From the NCBI RefSeq assembly GCF_932526225.1, contig NC_064035.1, positions 9,907,296-9,971,295 of the forward strand: a stretch of DNA of 64,000 nucleotides. The letters are read 5' to 3'. The stretch comes from Nematostella vectensis. Taxonomy: Eukaryota > Cnidaria > Anthozoa > Actiniaria > Edwardsiidae. Position numbers and translations under genes: made by a program. The stretch's first letter is position 1; the number at the start of each line of letters is the position of its first letter. The notes beneath the pieces are model-generated. The model did not search any database. It was not told the origin of the DNA and saw only the letters and a list, made by a program, of their open reading frames with translations. Positions 22,001-33,756 of the stretch are shown here, piece by piece.

Positions 22001-25000
22001 GAGCAATGGAGTATGATAGAGTTTTATCAAAATGTTTGAGGTTAGAATAGAGGGGAAAGCAATGGAGAATGATAGAGCTTTATCAAAATGTTTGAGGTTA
22101 GAATAGAGGGGGAGCAATGGAGAATGATAGAGCTTTATCAAAATGTTTGAGGTTAGAATAGAGGGGAGAGCAATGGAGAATGATAGAGATTTATCAAAAT
22201 GTTTGAGGTTAGTATAGAGGGGGAGCAATGGAGTATGATAGAGCTTTATCAAAATGTTTGAGGTTAGAATAGAGGGGAGAGCAATGGAGAATGATAGAGA
22301 TTTATCAAAATGTTTGAGGTTAGTATAGAGGGGAGAGCAATGGAGAATGATAGAGATTTATCAAAATGTTTGAGGTTAGAATAGAGGGGAGAGCATTATG
22401 GAGAATGGTAGAGATTTATCAAAATGTTTGAGGTTAGAATAGAGGGGAGAGCAATGGAGTATGATAGAGTTTTATCAAAATGTTTGAGGTTAGAATAGAG
22501 GGGAAAGCAATGGAGAATGATAGAGCTTTATCAAAATGTTTGAGGTTAGAATAGAGGGGAGAGCAATGGAGAATGATAGAGCTTTATCAAAATGTTTGAG
22601 GTTAGAATAGAGGGGGAGCAATGGAGAATGATAGAGCTTTATCGAAATGTTTGAGGTTAGAATAGAGGGGAGAGCAATGGAGAATGATAGAGATTTATCA
22701 AAATGTTTGAGGTTAGTATAGAGGGGAGAGCAATGGAGAATGATAGAGATTTATCAAAATGTTTGAGGTTAGAATAGAGGGGAGAGCATTATGGAGAATG
22801 GTAGAGATTTATCAAAATGTTTGAGGTTAGAATAGAGGGGGTGCAATGGAGAATGAAAGAGCTTTATCAAAATGTTTGAGGTTAGAGTAGAGGGGAGAGA
22901 AATGGAGAATGATAGAGATTTATCAAAATGTTTGAGGTTAGAATAGAGGGGGTGCAATGGAGAATGAAAGAGCTTTATCAAAATGTTTGAGGTTAGAGTA
23001 GAGGGGAGAGCAATGGAGAATGATAGAGCTTTATCAAAATGTTTGAGGTTAGAATAGAGGGGGCACATTAATAACTTGGTGTTCACAATAAACAGATCAT
23101 TACTCAGAAACTCATTTTGTTTTGTAGCTGTGGGCCTGATGAACACACAACAGCAGTAGAGCGTATCCAAACTTCACTTAGATTGGCAAATAAGGTAAGA
23201 CAGAAATTAAAAATCTCAGGAAATTGGAGCCCACAGTTTTCCATTTGATCCTTTACGCTGATATTGCTGCTCTGATGTGTGCTTTCTTATTATCACTATA
23301 AACGTTTTTGTGATTTTTCTCTCTCTAATATACTCAACAAGAGAGTCATTATTTAATTTTATTCAGTTCACAATGTTTCCTACTCTATATATCTAGCCCC
23401 ATATTGTTCAGGTACCAATCTTGTCTTTATATAAATAAATTTTGAGAATCGCTCTCATGGTTGACAGACAAAGCTGCCCGTTCTAATCAGTTTAACAAAA
23501 CGATACTTTAAAATGTTGCAAAACCTTGACTAAAATGTCTTTGTTAAAATTGTTGACGACGTAGTCGCTTTCAAGCGACACTGGTATTGGTTGCTTATCT
23601 CTGTGCCAAATTAATGAAAGTGGAGATTCATACTTAACTTAAATTACAGCCAAATTCATTGTTGTGCAAACACGGCGAATCCAAAATCCTTGTCTGGTTT
23701 GGGAATAGGGCGTAGTCAGACAAAAGCTATGGGGAGGTTTGTCTGGTTTTGGTTGTTTGGTTTGATTGACCACGCACTATTTCCAAGGGAAGAAAGGATT
23801 TCTTTATTCTGGGAGGTCGCAACAACGAATTTGGCTATAAATATAAAACTATTTGCAACATCTCCTTATTAGGTCAGTATTTTTGCAAAACTCTGGGCTC
23901 AAAAATCGTGACCCCCCCTCAAATCCAAGCCCAAAAACTGTGACCAAAAAATTTCATAACATAAGCTATGTTCTTTTTTTTATGACAAGTCACTCAAATC
24001 TCAATTGCGTGAGATTGCCCACTTGGAGGCAAGCCAAATCAAGTCAAGTTTGGGTGGACGAACCTTCATCTACATACACAGGTTTGTATGCATAACAGTG
24101 GAATTCCAATTACTAAAAATCAGGAATCAGTTTTGATGGTTCTATTGTTTCCTCTATTTGGAAGAAATAATTAAAAGAAATAAAAATTTGGAGAAAAAAG
24201 AAAATCAAAGAAAAAAAAAACATGATTTACTAAAACATGGCCTACTAAGGGAGTGTTCATTATTTATGGCGGAGTGTAGGGGGGTCAGTTCCCACATAGT
24301 CGGGGCCAAAAAAGTTTTGGGTACTTAAATGGGGGCATAAAAGTTTCAATGTGGTTGAAGGGGGGGGGGGGGGGTAAAAAAAGTTTCATCTCTTTAAAAG
24401 ACGGAAACTTTTTTATTTCTTATTATTGAAATGAGTAATCAAAATGCAAGAAAAGCTGTTTCCTAGTGTTGCCAATAACATTTTTAGGCTACAGTACGGC
24501 AGGTTATTAGATAATGTCAATGTGTAAAAAGTCTAACTCGGATACCTTTGTTTTGGACACCCCCACGAGTACCAGATTTAGAAGATCTATCAGACCAAGG
24601 GCACAGGACGATTTTATATTTTATTAGGACAGTCCCATGCAGTAAAATCTAAAATTGTCCTACGTGATATGGACTAGTGATATGGCATGCAAAGATAGAT
24701 ATAGGTATAGATACATATTCTTTACTGTTTCAAAACGCCACAAGGCCACATTTGACTTATTAGAATAAGAAATATTATCTCTTGGTTGTTTTTACTGCAT
24801 GATTTGTTTATATGTATCTATATTTCGTGTTATAAAATGTGGTTTTGTGAAGGAGGGGGGGGGGGGGTCAAAAAAGTTTTTGTTTTTTTCCTGGGGGGGG
24901 GGGGTCAACAACGTTTTGATGTTTACCAAGGGGGGGGGGGTTGTACAGAAAACTCAAGTGTAGTTACACTCATCCATAACATCCATCTATAAATAATGAA

Positions 25001-28000
25001 AACTTCCTAATAACTATTGATTTGGGGCACTTATCGGTCAGCATTGCTTTGTGTAGTAGCGCATTGGATGTCGCAATTATCACATTTTGTGACCAAGCAA
25101 GCACAATTCAGCAAAATTTAGAGAGAATTTCGTGCTTCACAATTAGCTTGACCTGTTGATAACATTTGTCCCTCCTACTTGCAAACAAAAGGCTGTCAGC
25201 TCAGGATCCCTGTGTCATAGTTGGGTTACCTGTGCATAATCTATTTCACAACTTTTCGCAATCATGGCGGTGTTTCGTGGTGTGACTACCTTCGTAGTAT
25301 TGCTTGCTGTAGCTGTCTATTTCGGCAAGGATCATATCACTAGATATGTCCAGGGCGGAGTTTGCAAGAGTACTATAAGACTGGACGGCAAGACTGTGGT
25401 CGTTACCGGTGCAAATACGGGCATCGGGAAGGAGACTGCACTCGACTTGGCGGCACGCGGTGCCCGTGTGATCATGGCGTGCCGAAACCTCGACAAGGGG
25501 AAAGCAGCGCTTAGAGAAATACAAGAGAGAACCGGCAGCCAAAAGGTAGTCCTAGAGTACTTAGATCTGGCATCTTTACGTTCGGTACGTGAATTTGCGA
25601 AGCGCGTCACAGAGAAGGAATCTCGACTCGATGTTCTTATAAACAATGCGGGCGTTATGTGGTGCCCGTTTTCAAGAACGGAAGATGGCTTTGAAATGCA
25701 GTTTGGTGTGAATCACTTGGGACATTTCTTATTGACCAATTTACTGCTCGATCTATTGAAGAAATCGGCGCCAAGTCGTATAGTGACGGTTTCATCTTTG
25801 GCTCACATTCTTGTGTCCGGCATTTCAGATGAATGGAACGAAGAGAGCATGTATAACAGGATGTACAGCTACTCATATAGCAAACTCGCGAATGTGCTTT
25901 TTACCAGGGAGCTAGCTAATAGGTTAGAGGGAACAGGTGTTAATGCATATGTGCTCCACCCTGGAAGCATTAGGACTGAACTGCAACGAGATGTTCCTCT
26001 TTTTGACTTTATTTTCGATATGTTGGACTATTTCAAGGTGATGCCAATGATGTTTAAGAGTGTCAGGCAGGGAGCACAGACTACTATCTGTTGTGCTGTA
26101 TCTGAGGAGCATGCTCATGAGACAGGTCTGTACTACTCTGATTGTGCTGTAAAGGAGCCATCAAAGGCAGCCCAGGATGATGAGGCTGCAAAAAGGCTAT
26201 GGAAAAAAAGTTTAGAATTAGTTAAACTGGCATAGATGTGGCAGGCATTATGCAACAAGGTTACATCTTACTAGAACATACAGTAGCATGGATTTTAACA
26301 GGCGGGGGTCCAACAAGCGCATTCAAGGCATTTTCTCCTGTATTTTAAATGTCTCATACATTTACTGTATGTTTGGCTGTTAGAATGGGGGCAATGGGCC
26401 CCGAGTTGAAAAAACAATCTTAAACAGATTCGCATTGGTTAAGAAAATACAGTGCAAAATTTTGAACTGTAATGCTTGAGAATGTGTTTCTATTGCAACT
26501 TGGAAGGACAGTAAGTAGATCTCTTCCCAATCAAAGTTGTATTCAGGATAGTCAAGATTATACTGTGTAGTGGGCATAACCAGCACTTCAAAAATAATAT
26601 GATTGTACACTAGTTTTGTCGTAGTTGTTAATGCATTTACCCCTTAACCATTCAGATAAAAACTTGGTTTTGCCTAAAATGCAGTAACAGCCCAGGCCCG
26701 TACCCAGGTGGGTGCACAGGGTCCAAACGCACCTCCCCACAATGGCCACAGGTCCACTTTTGGTTCTTAATAGACATGCTATTTGTTGACAAAACTATAA
26801 AGCATAAGCTAGATCAGTCTGGTATGTAGCTAAATCCACCAATAACATCCCGTGGAGATACTGCAGAGGCATAAATAAGTCTTTTTTTGTTTTTTCGGGG
26901 GTGTTCAGATTTTTTCAGAAAACTCCCCCCCCCCAGAAAAATTAGGTCTAGTTTTTAAGATTTTGCACCCCCCCCCCCCCCAAGAGAAAGCCAGGGTATA
27001 GGCCTGCAGCCTGACCTATTATTTGACTCTTATTTTAGAAATTTGCTTATTAGGATAGGTCATCTAAGAAAATCCCCTGATCTTAATCCTGTAGCCTTAA
27101 ACAATCATTCCATGTTAATAATTCTCCTGTAATTTTGGCATAATTTTGGGAGAGCAGGAGTCCTATGTACTTTAACTCTATGCGAGGATCTTTTTATGTT
27201 CCCCCTCCTTATAACTTTAGTCCTAAAAACAAAAAAAACCTTTTAGGGCAACAATTGAAAATGCTTCATCTCTGTACTTGACTGTCTTAGAGATAGGAGG
27301 TTAAGGCCAGATGATCCAAGTGCATGCCCAGGTTCATAGGGAGCAAGGTTTCCGGAGATATAGGCTGAAGATTGGCCATGGAGCTTTTTCTTTTAGTGGA
27401 AAGGTTTTGAAGTTAACCCATTGATCCCTGGCTATTTTTTAGCTGAATTTACAAAAAAAGACGGAAAACAGATACCTGCCCAGCTTGTTAAAGTCAAACA
27501 CCCCTGTACCTAGTCAGTGTTATCCAAGCTTCCAACAGTGCATTTCAGTAACAACTCTAATCTTGCATGGCTGTGCTACAGCAATCACAAGTTGATGGTT
27601 GCTTGTATTTTTCATAAACAAATACAGCTATTAGCATATTGAAAGAGTGCCCTAGGACATCATTTAATCTATTGGATCATCATCGAGTGCTGTGCTTACA
27701 GATGTTTGCAAGCAAAGGGAGATTCATGGGATTTTTTTTGTTTAGCTTATGATTCACCACAGCTCTCATAAGTACTGTCTTTTCTGAAATCATTTTAATT
27801 CCAAAATTGTTCACACTGCTGCTCTGGTTCTGTATGACCTGGAATTGATTTGTCTGGCTTTGGGGTGAAAACTGTCCCCAACTGTCTGACTGTGTATTTC
27901 TTCTTGGATCTCCCAGAATGCTTTGCAATCAGTAATTGCAGCAAGATGGTCCCAGAGACCTTGGAGAAGTGGACATTTTGTTTTGAGGCCTTGAAATGGA

Positions 28001-29407
28001 CCTGGAGGATCAGTATAAAAGGATCTATTTGTGTCTTGAGCTGTTTGCTAAACTCTTTCATTTGTGTGGTGTTTTGACTGTATTGTTGAGTGTCAATTCT
28101 GCTGTTTTTCCTTGTTCGAACTGAAATTTGTCTACGAACCTGAGCTATTTTTTGGCTTAAGAAGAGGAGCTGCTGTCACCTTGGTTGGATGCATACCTTC
28201 CAGACCACATATCACCTAACACGGATGCCCAAGTATCTGGATCTCGTGTTTGTTATGCATCTATGATTTGTTTGCTTGTGGGTACTTCTCACGGCCGGTA
28301 CAGGCCGGTTAAGGGGTCAGTGTGTTAATGCGTGATTTTATATGTGACCAGTGGAGTCTGCAGAAAACAGGAGTGATGTTTTAGACTTTTTTTTTTACTA
28401 AAAACAAGGCAAGCGGCAGAAGAGTTTGTCCAAAAAGTATACTACTGCAGGAGGCTAAAACCAAAATTACCTTGCAATGCCATTTTTACCCCCCCCCCCC
28501 CCTGCATCGTTCACTTGCTTTAAGTGAATATGTTATTAATTTATATTCGTCTGCCTTGGGAAGTTCGTTCACCCAATTTTATGGCCCTGTTATTACAAAT
28601 TTGATGGCCTTCTGTTGACGAACATTTCAGAAGAGTGCACAACCTTAAGAACCACCAATACACTATTTCCCTAGTCACCTTTTTATTTTATCCTAAAGGT
28701 TTCGCCCAAGCATGTTAATATTGTCACTAACATGTCACATTTCGTTGAACACAGGGAAAATGGAGACATGGATTATATCAACACAATTGTGAATGAGCTA
28801 GGATCATTGGTATGTTACTTATCCGTTATTAAGCAACTCGACCGATTCCTTCGGCCACTCCTTATCATGTTTAACCTTTTGCAGAGCATCCCGTTGTTAG
28901 TAACTGTTGGCCCAGATAAAGGTCCTGGCCAGTTCCTTCTGCTGGCCAGTGAAGCTGAGGTCAACGAGCTGGGTCCAAGGTGGGTGTTCAGCATTTTCGG
29001 TAATAATTTGTTTCCTCTCAGGTCAAATTATAATTTAGATCATTGTTTTTAAAACAAATGGTCGAAAGGGAGAATGACAAGGATTGGAGAATTCGCATCT
29101 TGCATCAAATGGACATAATAGCTAGTTGCTATTTCTTAATATTATAATAGTATGTATACTATTTTCCGAAATAGAGCAAAAGTTCCTCATTCAATGTATA
29201 TTCCATTTAATGAGGAATTGTGGCTCTATTACGGAAAATATTATTTTATTTTAAAGGCTTTCTGAACTGATGGAAGGCAAGGGAGGAGGGAAGAAAAAAC
29301 GATTCCAAGGCAAAGTAGGCAATCTGAAACCTAAAACAAGAAAGAGTGTGGAAGAATTACTGCAACGTTTTACCAGTTTACCTTTGGATGAGAAGGCCTC
29401 AGAATGA
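19100..29407 (+). CDS. AARSD1: Alanyl-tRNA editing protein (AlaX family, trans-editing of Ser-tRNA(Ala))
   Basis: AARSD1 hydrolyses mischarged seryl-tRNA(Ala). Twelve exons join in frame (1197 bp, 398 aa): 19100-19246, 19638-19655, 19890-20031, 20109-20166, 20544-20703, 20919-20979, 21102-21157, 21633-21763, 23128-23194, 28699-28809, 28885-28979, 29257-29407. The start MVFACQKDSF and LEDTILFPEGGGQ, the zinc-binding HxxxH in DHMQQHSGQH and CxxxH in MCCGTHV, RGLPDDHIGPIRV, and the C-terminal KKKRFQGK are all family hallmarks. Exon 2 is an 18-bp microexon (PDDKGM). Compared with vertebrate proteins about 12-25 residues seem missing after exon 9 (ERIQTSLRLANK), so one small exon may hide in the 5.5-kb intron 23195-28698. 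That intron also carries an intronless SDR gene. Confidence 0.93.
21764..23062. repeat. 56-bp minisatellite copied from the AARSD1 exon-8 donor junction, about 23 copies
   Basis: The last 45 nt of exon 8 (from GGGGAGAGCAATGGAGAATG to AAATGTTTGAG) plus the first 11 nt of the intron (GTTAGAATAGA) form the repeat unit exactly; the exon end is itself unit number one. Copies run uninterrupted to about 23062 with few substitutions and occasional 1-4 bp indels. Every copy keeps TTTGAG/GTTAG, so the intron holds some two dozen copies of the donor. Read-through of the first copy meets an in-frame TAG. Confidence 0.95.
24248..25008. mobile_element. MITE-like element with AGGGAGTGTTCATTATTTA ends
   Basis: The left end AGGGAGTGTTCATTATTTAT is mirrored at the right end by the inverse of AGGAAGTTTTCATTATTTAT. 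The interior contains several long G runs, each next to the word AAAAAAGTTT, near 24300-24390 and 24855-24945. There is no coding capacity beyond short frames. It lies 250 bp upstream of the intronless SDR gene. Confidence 0.65.
25264..26235 (+). CDS. Retinol dehydrogenase-type short-chain dehydrogenase (RDH11/12/13-like), intronless
   Basis: This 323-aa protein is a classical short-chain dehydrogenase/reductase that would use NAD(P)(H) to interconvert retinol and retinal or a similar lipid alcohol. An N-terminal hydrophobic anchor (residues about 8-22) suggests ER or mitochondrial membrane attachment. The Rossmann motif TGANTGIG is at 48-55, NNAG at 127-130, the catalytic Ser in VSSLA near 177-178 and the YSYSK catalytic Tyr-Lys at 203-207, with HPGSIRTEL after it. 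All catalytic residues are present. The single open frame lies within AARSD1 intron 23195-28698 on the same strand. Lack of introns in an intron-rich genome suggests a retrocopy. The substrate cannot be decided from sequence. Confidence 0.9.
   Translation: MAVFRGVTTFVVLLAVAVYFGKDHITRYVQGGVCKSTIRLDGKTVVVTGANTGIGKETALDLAARGARVIMACRNLDKGKAALREIQERTGSQKVVLEYLDLASLRSVREFAKRVTEKESRLDVLINNAGVMWCPFSRTEDGFEMQFGVNHLGHFLLTNLLLDLLKKSAPSRIVTVSSLAHILVSGISDEWNEESMYNRMYSYSYSKLANVLFTRELANRLEGTGVNAYVLHPGSIRTELQRDVPLFDFIFDMLDYFKVMPMMFKSVRQGAQTTICCAVSEEHAHETGLYYSDCAVKEPSKAAQDDEAAKRLWKKSLELVKLA
27680..28061 (-). other. Overlapping antisense open frames of unknown nature
   Basis: Two minus-strand frames (27680-27928 and 27795-28061) give fairly normal-looking amino-acid composition, with phrases such as KEFSKQLKTQIDPF and LIAKHSGRSKKKYTV. 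They lie inside the AARSD1 intron. No domain is recognised and no convincing splice sites join them. A decayed transposon or retrocopy fragment is possible. Confidence 0.2.
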
Positions 29408-29442
29408 ATCTGTTTCGAGTATTGTATTGTACAAAAATATGA

Positions 29443-29448
29443 AATAAA
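29443..29448 (+). terminator. AARSD1 polyadenylation signal
   Basis: AATAAA occurs 36 bp after the AARSD1 stop codon and is the first such hexamer downstream of it. Confidence 0.7.
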
Positions 29449-29620
29449 ACATTGGTCAAAATAAATTTTATTTTATTTAATATACTAACACATGCCATTT
29501 CTATCAAAGCCTCGAAGTAACCCACGTTTTATTTGCTAAGATAACTAAACATCATTCTTCCAAGAGAAGACGAAGATTATTGTTTTGAGGTGCATAGCAG
29601 AGTTAGTTGTATAAAAGGAC

Positions 29621-29626
29621 TTTATT
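29621..29626 (-). terminator. TIMELESS polyadenylation signal
   Basis: AATAAA on the minus strand lies about 100 bp past the TIMELESS stop codon (29725-29727). The AARSD1 and TIMELESS transcripts therefore converge with only about 170 bp between their signals. Confidence 0.6.
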
Positions 29627-29724
29627 AATCATGGTCATGATCACGATCATCATCTTGTAGCACCCTGTACATCCTCTTGGGTGCACCAATGGTATGTACA
29701 TCTTGAACATTTGAGTCATTTCAT

Positions 29725-32700
29725 TTATTCATCGTCGTCATCATCATTAAGCACCCTGCGCACTTTTTTATGTAGCATCAAGGGTACATCTTCATCATCC
29801 GAATCTGAGTCCGATGGGTCATCTCGTGGTCGTTTCTTTACCACATCGTCTTCAACATCATCAGCAACATCAGCATCATTGACAGCAGCATCAACATCAT
29901 CAGTGGCGGCATTTGTCTGTTGGGGAGCATCCTCATCTTCATCCTCGGTATCATCCATGAAGGCGTCTGGATTTGGCTCTTGCTTATCATCTTCTTCCTC
30001 GTCGCTATCCGTGAAAGCCTGAGCTCGACGCTTGACTTTCTTGCCTTGAGAACTAGTTCTAGCATCATCTTCATTCTCTGTATCATCTATGAAGGCGTCT
30101 GGGTTTGCCTCACTTGTACCAGTTGCTTGCTTCACATCTTCTTCCTCGTCGCTATCCGTGAATGCTTGAACTCGACGTTTGACTTTCTTGCCTTGAGAAC
30201 TAGTTCTAGGGGACAGATTCTTGGTCTCTTTGCTAAGCTCGGCGTTATTATCCCTGAACATTGAACAATGAATGTTACCAAATAATTTATTTGATAAGTA
30301 AATAATGACAAGCTAAGAGGCATTTTTTTTAAATATTTAGTAACAATCCCTTGTATCCCGTGTTATTTAAGGTTGTGTAGGTTGGAGATATTCGGAGACA
30401 TAATTCTATGCCATAGCCCCCCAAAAAACCTTTGCGAAAAGGCAGCAGCGGGGGTCAGTACGCAGCTCTTACAAGCTGCAATTTTATTGGGCAAATGAAC
30501 AATATCCGCACCTCGACATAAAGAACGAGAAGAATAGAGACAAAAGAACTCCTTTGTAGAACAAAGATAATAGGAGACAAAGCAGCTGCGTACTTACTCA
30601 GCAGCGGGTTTAACTTGGGCACCCCAACCAGATTCTTTTGCGGACACAAAGCAATACCTTAAAAAATCTTCTGATACTAATGTCTATTTTCTAGTTATTT
30701 CTTTTCGAGAGCCACGGGTAACAGCACTATAGAAACAACTGGAAAGCAAAACACCCATTTGGTATTTGCTACGTGGGTGATCAACCGGACACTAAATGTT
30801 TTTAGACAGGAAAACTTTCTTACACGCGACACACGTCATTTTGTTATATAAAATGGCGTTTAGTGTTTGTTGTTTGCGGCTGTCACAGATATGTCCGTCT
30901 GTTTCCTTTCGCTTATGTTACTTGCTCTTTACAAACCTGTCGCTGTCGTCATTGGGTGCATCACTGGGTAGCGCCATTCTCCACTCTTGTGCCCTCTGGC
31001 TGGCGTCAGCACGTCCAGATCCACTCCGGTCCTTCCTCTCTTTCCTCTTCCTGGCACTGCTGCTGGTTGCTCCTTTACGCGAAGCCGCCAGCGCAGCCAA
31101 AACGTCTTTTCGATTGTTCGACTTGCTTTGTGCTGGCGATATTGGGTTCGACGCAGATGCTAGTGATAAGAAAATGTCTTACAGAACAATGCACTGTAAA
31201 GGAGAAACTGTTCGCGCCCTGAATCATTTACGTATTTTTTTCATATACGTGGAAATTTGGTGTTTATATTTCTTCAAAATGCATATTTAGCAGGTAAAGA
31301 TCATTTTTTTCTGACATTTTGAGTACAGACAACTATCTCGCGATAGGGCATCCTTGAGAATAAATGAACTTTCTACTTGCCTTAGTAAAGTATAGTAAAT
31401 ATATTTATATTCCAAAGACTGTTATGCCTTTCAAAAAATATAGCTCTTTGCCCTCTTCTCTTACTTGCCTCAAATGCCCCTTTCACCTAAAAGCCCTTGG
31501 CCTAGACAATAATCATTCTGTGGTGGAGAACCCTGTACTCTCCGGATGTTGTGCCTTCTGTGGTGGAGAAGCCCTGTACTCACCGGATGTTGTGCCTTCT
31601 GTGGTGAAGAAGCCCTGTACTCACCGGATGTTGTGCCTTCTGTGGTGAAGAAGCCCTGTACTCACCGGATGTTGCGCCTTCTGTGGTGGAGAACCCTGTA
31701 CTCACCGGATGTTGCGCCTTCTGTGGTGGAGAACCCTGTACTCACCGGATGTTGCGCCTTCTGTGGTGAAGAAGCCCTGTACTCACCGGATGTTGTGCCT
31801 TCTGTGGTGGAGAACCCTGTACTCACCGGATGTTGTGCCTTCTGTGGTGGAGAACCCTGTACTTACCGGATGTTGTGCCTTCTGTGGTGGAGAACCCTTT
31901 ACTCCCCGGATGTTGTGCCTTCTGTGGTGGAGAACCCTTTACTCCCCGGATGTTGTGCATTCTGTGGTGGAGAACCCTGTACTTACCGGATGTTGTGCCT
32001 TCTGTGGTGAAGAAGCCCTGTACTCACCGGATGTTGTGCCTTCTGTGGTGGAGAACCCTGTACTCACCGGATGTTGTGCCTTCTGTGGTGGAGAACCCTG
32101 TACTTACCGGATGTTGTGCATTCTGTGGTGGAGAACCCTGTACTCACCGGATGTTGCGCCTTCTGTGGTGGAGAACCCTGTACTCACCGGATGTTGCGCC
32201 TTCTGTGGTGAAGAAGCCCTGTACTCACCGGATGTTGTGCCTTCTGTGGTGGAGAACCCTGTACTCACCAGATGTTGTGCCTTCTGTGGTGGAGAACCCT
32301 GTACTCACCGGATGTTGTGCCTTCTGTGGTGGAGAATCCTGTACTTACCGGATGTTGCGCATTCTGTGTGTCTCTTTCCTTCGAGCTCATCAGCAGCCTG
32401 CCTCAGCTGAGCGGGCCGCATGCCAATCGGAATTCTCCAGAACGTTTGCTGATCGAGGAAGAGAATAACTCAAGCTATTTACAGTTTTGACGGCACATTT
32501 TCTCACAAATATGGATACAAAGGCATGGCAGGTACAGTTTACTGCTATAAAGGCCATGGCTTGCCACCACTAATAATAATAGTATTTTCTGATATGCACA
32601 TGATAACACGTGACAACGAACCAATGACATGTGGTCACATGACACGTGACCGCGAAAAAAAGACTACGTACTAATAAGGGCTTTCACCACACGTGACCAT

Positions 32701-33702
32701 GAAACTATGAGATACGTATATGACACATGACCACGAGCTGAGACATAATAGAACGACATGCAAACGATAAAATACACGCGCGATATGACACACGATAACA
32801 AACCAATGAGAATGAAACGTTACCGCCAACCTATGATAGAGGTCATGACACAGAAAGTTGAGAAGAACTTGATCAGTGTCATTTCTTAAAAGACACCATT
32901 CCCTGACTTCTTAACTCGATCGTTACCTGGCCAGTGACTGGTGGAACCAGACCAATCTTTTTCAGCATGGCCCGGAACTGGGAGTTAGAAAGCGCCTCCT
33001 CATTCTCTTCAGTGATGGTGACCAGAGGGTAGGCCTGCCAGTTGTCTGCAACAGGAAGGGCGGCGATTAGACAGGGCTACTGAACAAATTATCATAGAAC
33101 TCGCATTTACGGGACCGACGATTATTGTCCATATATCCTATAAATGAACCCCTCATATGCGAGGTAATCAGGAATTAAAAGAAAAAGAAAAGTCATCCGC
33201 GTATATTATATGCGAGTCATATAATATAGACAAGACTGTGTCTATTTCCGTGAAGTACCGGCAAACTTTATTTGCAAAATGATTGAGTTTTTCTCGGAAA
33301 AAATACACGAGTAAGTTTGGGCTCTGGTCATAGTGTCGGTTGAAGAAAGATGTATAAGTTATCATTAGTTCGCGTAGCGCTTCAACCGCCGTGATCTTTA
33401 TAGGGGCATCATTTTTACGTCTTCCGTTTAACATTTGAGGCAGTTCAAGACGGTAAGCGTTGAACCATGTAATTGACCATTGTTCTTTTGTATTTCCTTT
33501 CTCTTTTGTAGTATAGCTGGTGTAGGGCTATTTCAAAGATTTCTTGTAACATGTCATGAAAACATAACGAATTCATATAACTACCATGCCTGTTATAGAG
33601 ATTGAACTAGAGCACTGGTAATCATTTTAAAAAGGAACGGTCATCGAACGAACTGGGTGCGCGTTCGTCATCATTTGAAAATGAACTAATAATAATAATA
33701 AT

Positions 33703-33756
<54 letters not shown>

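Noticed and set aside
21986-23170. Minus-strand repetitive frames (YSNLKHFDK repeats)
   Set aside because: They are the antisense of the AARSD1 exon-8-derived array.
29681-30022. Plus-strand Ser-rich open frame
   Set aside because: Antisense shadow of the acidic last exon of TIMELESS.
31546-32490. Long plus-strand open frames with repeated CCAFCGGE-like cysteine-rich protein
   Set aside because: They lie wholly in the minisatellite derived from the TIMELESS exon-38 junction; three frames are open at once, which is a repeat artefact.
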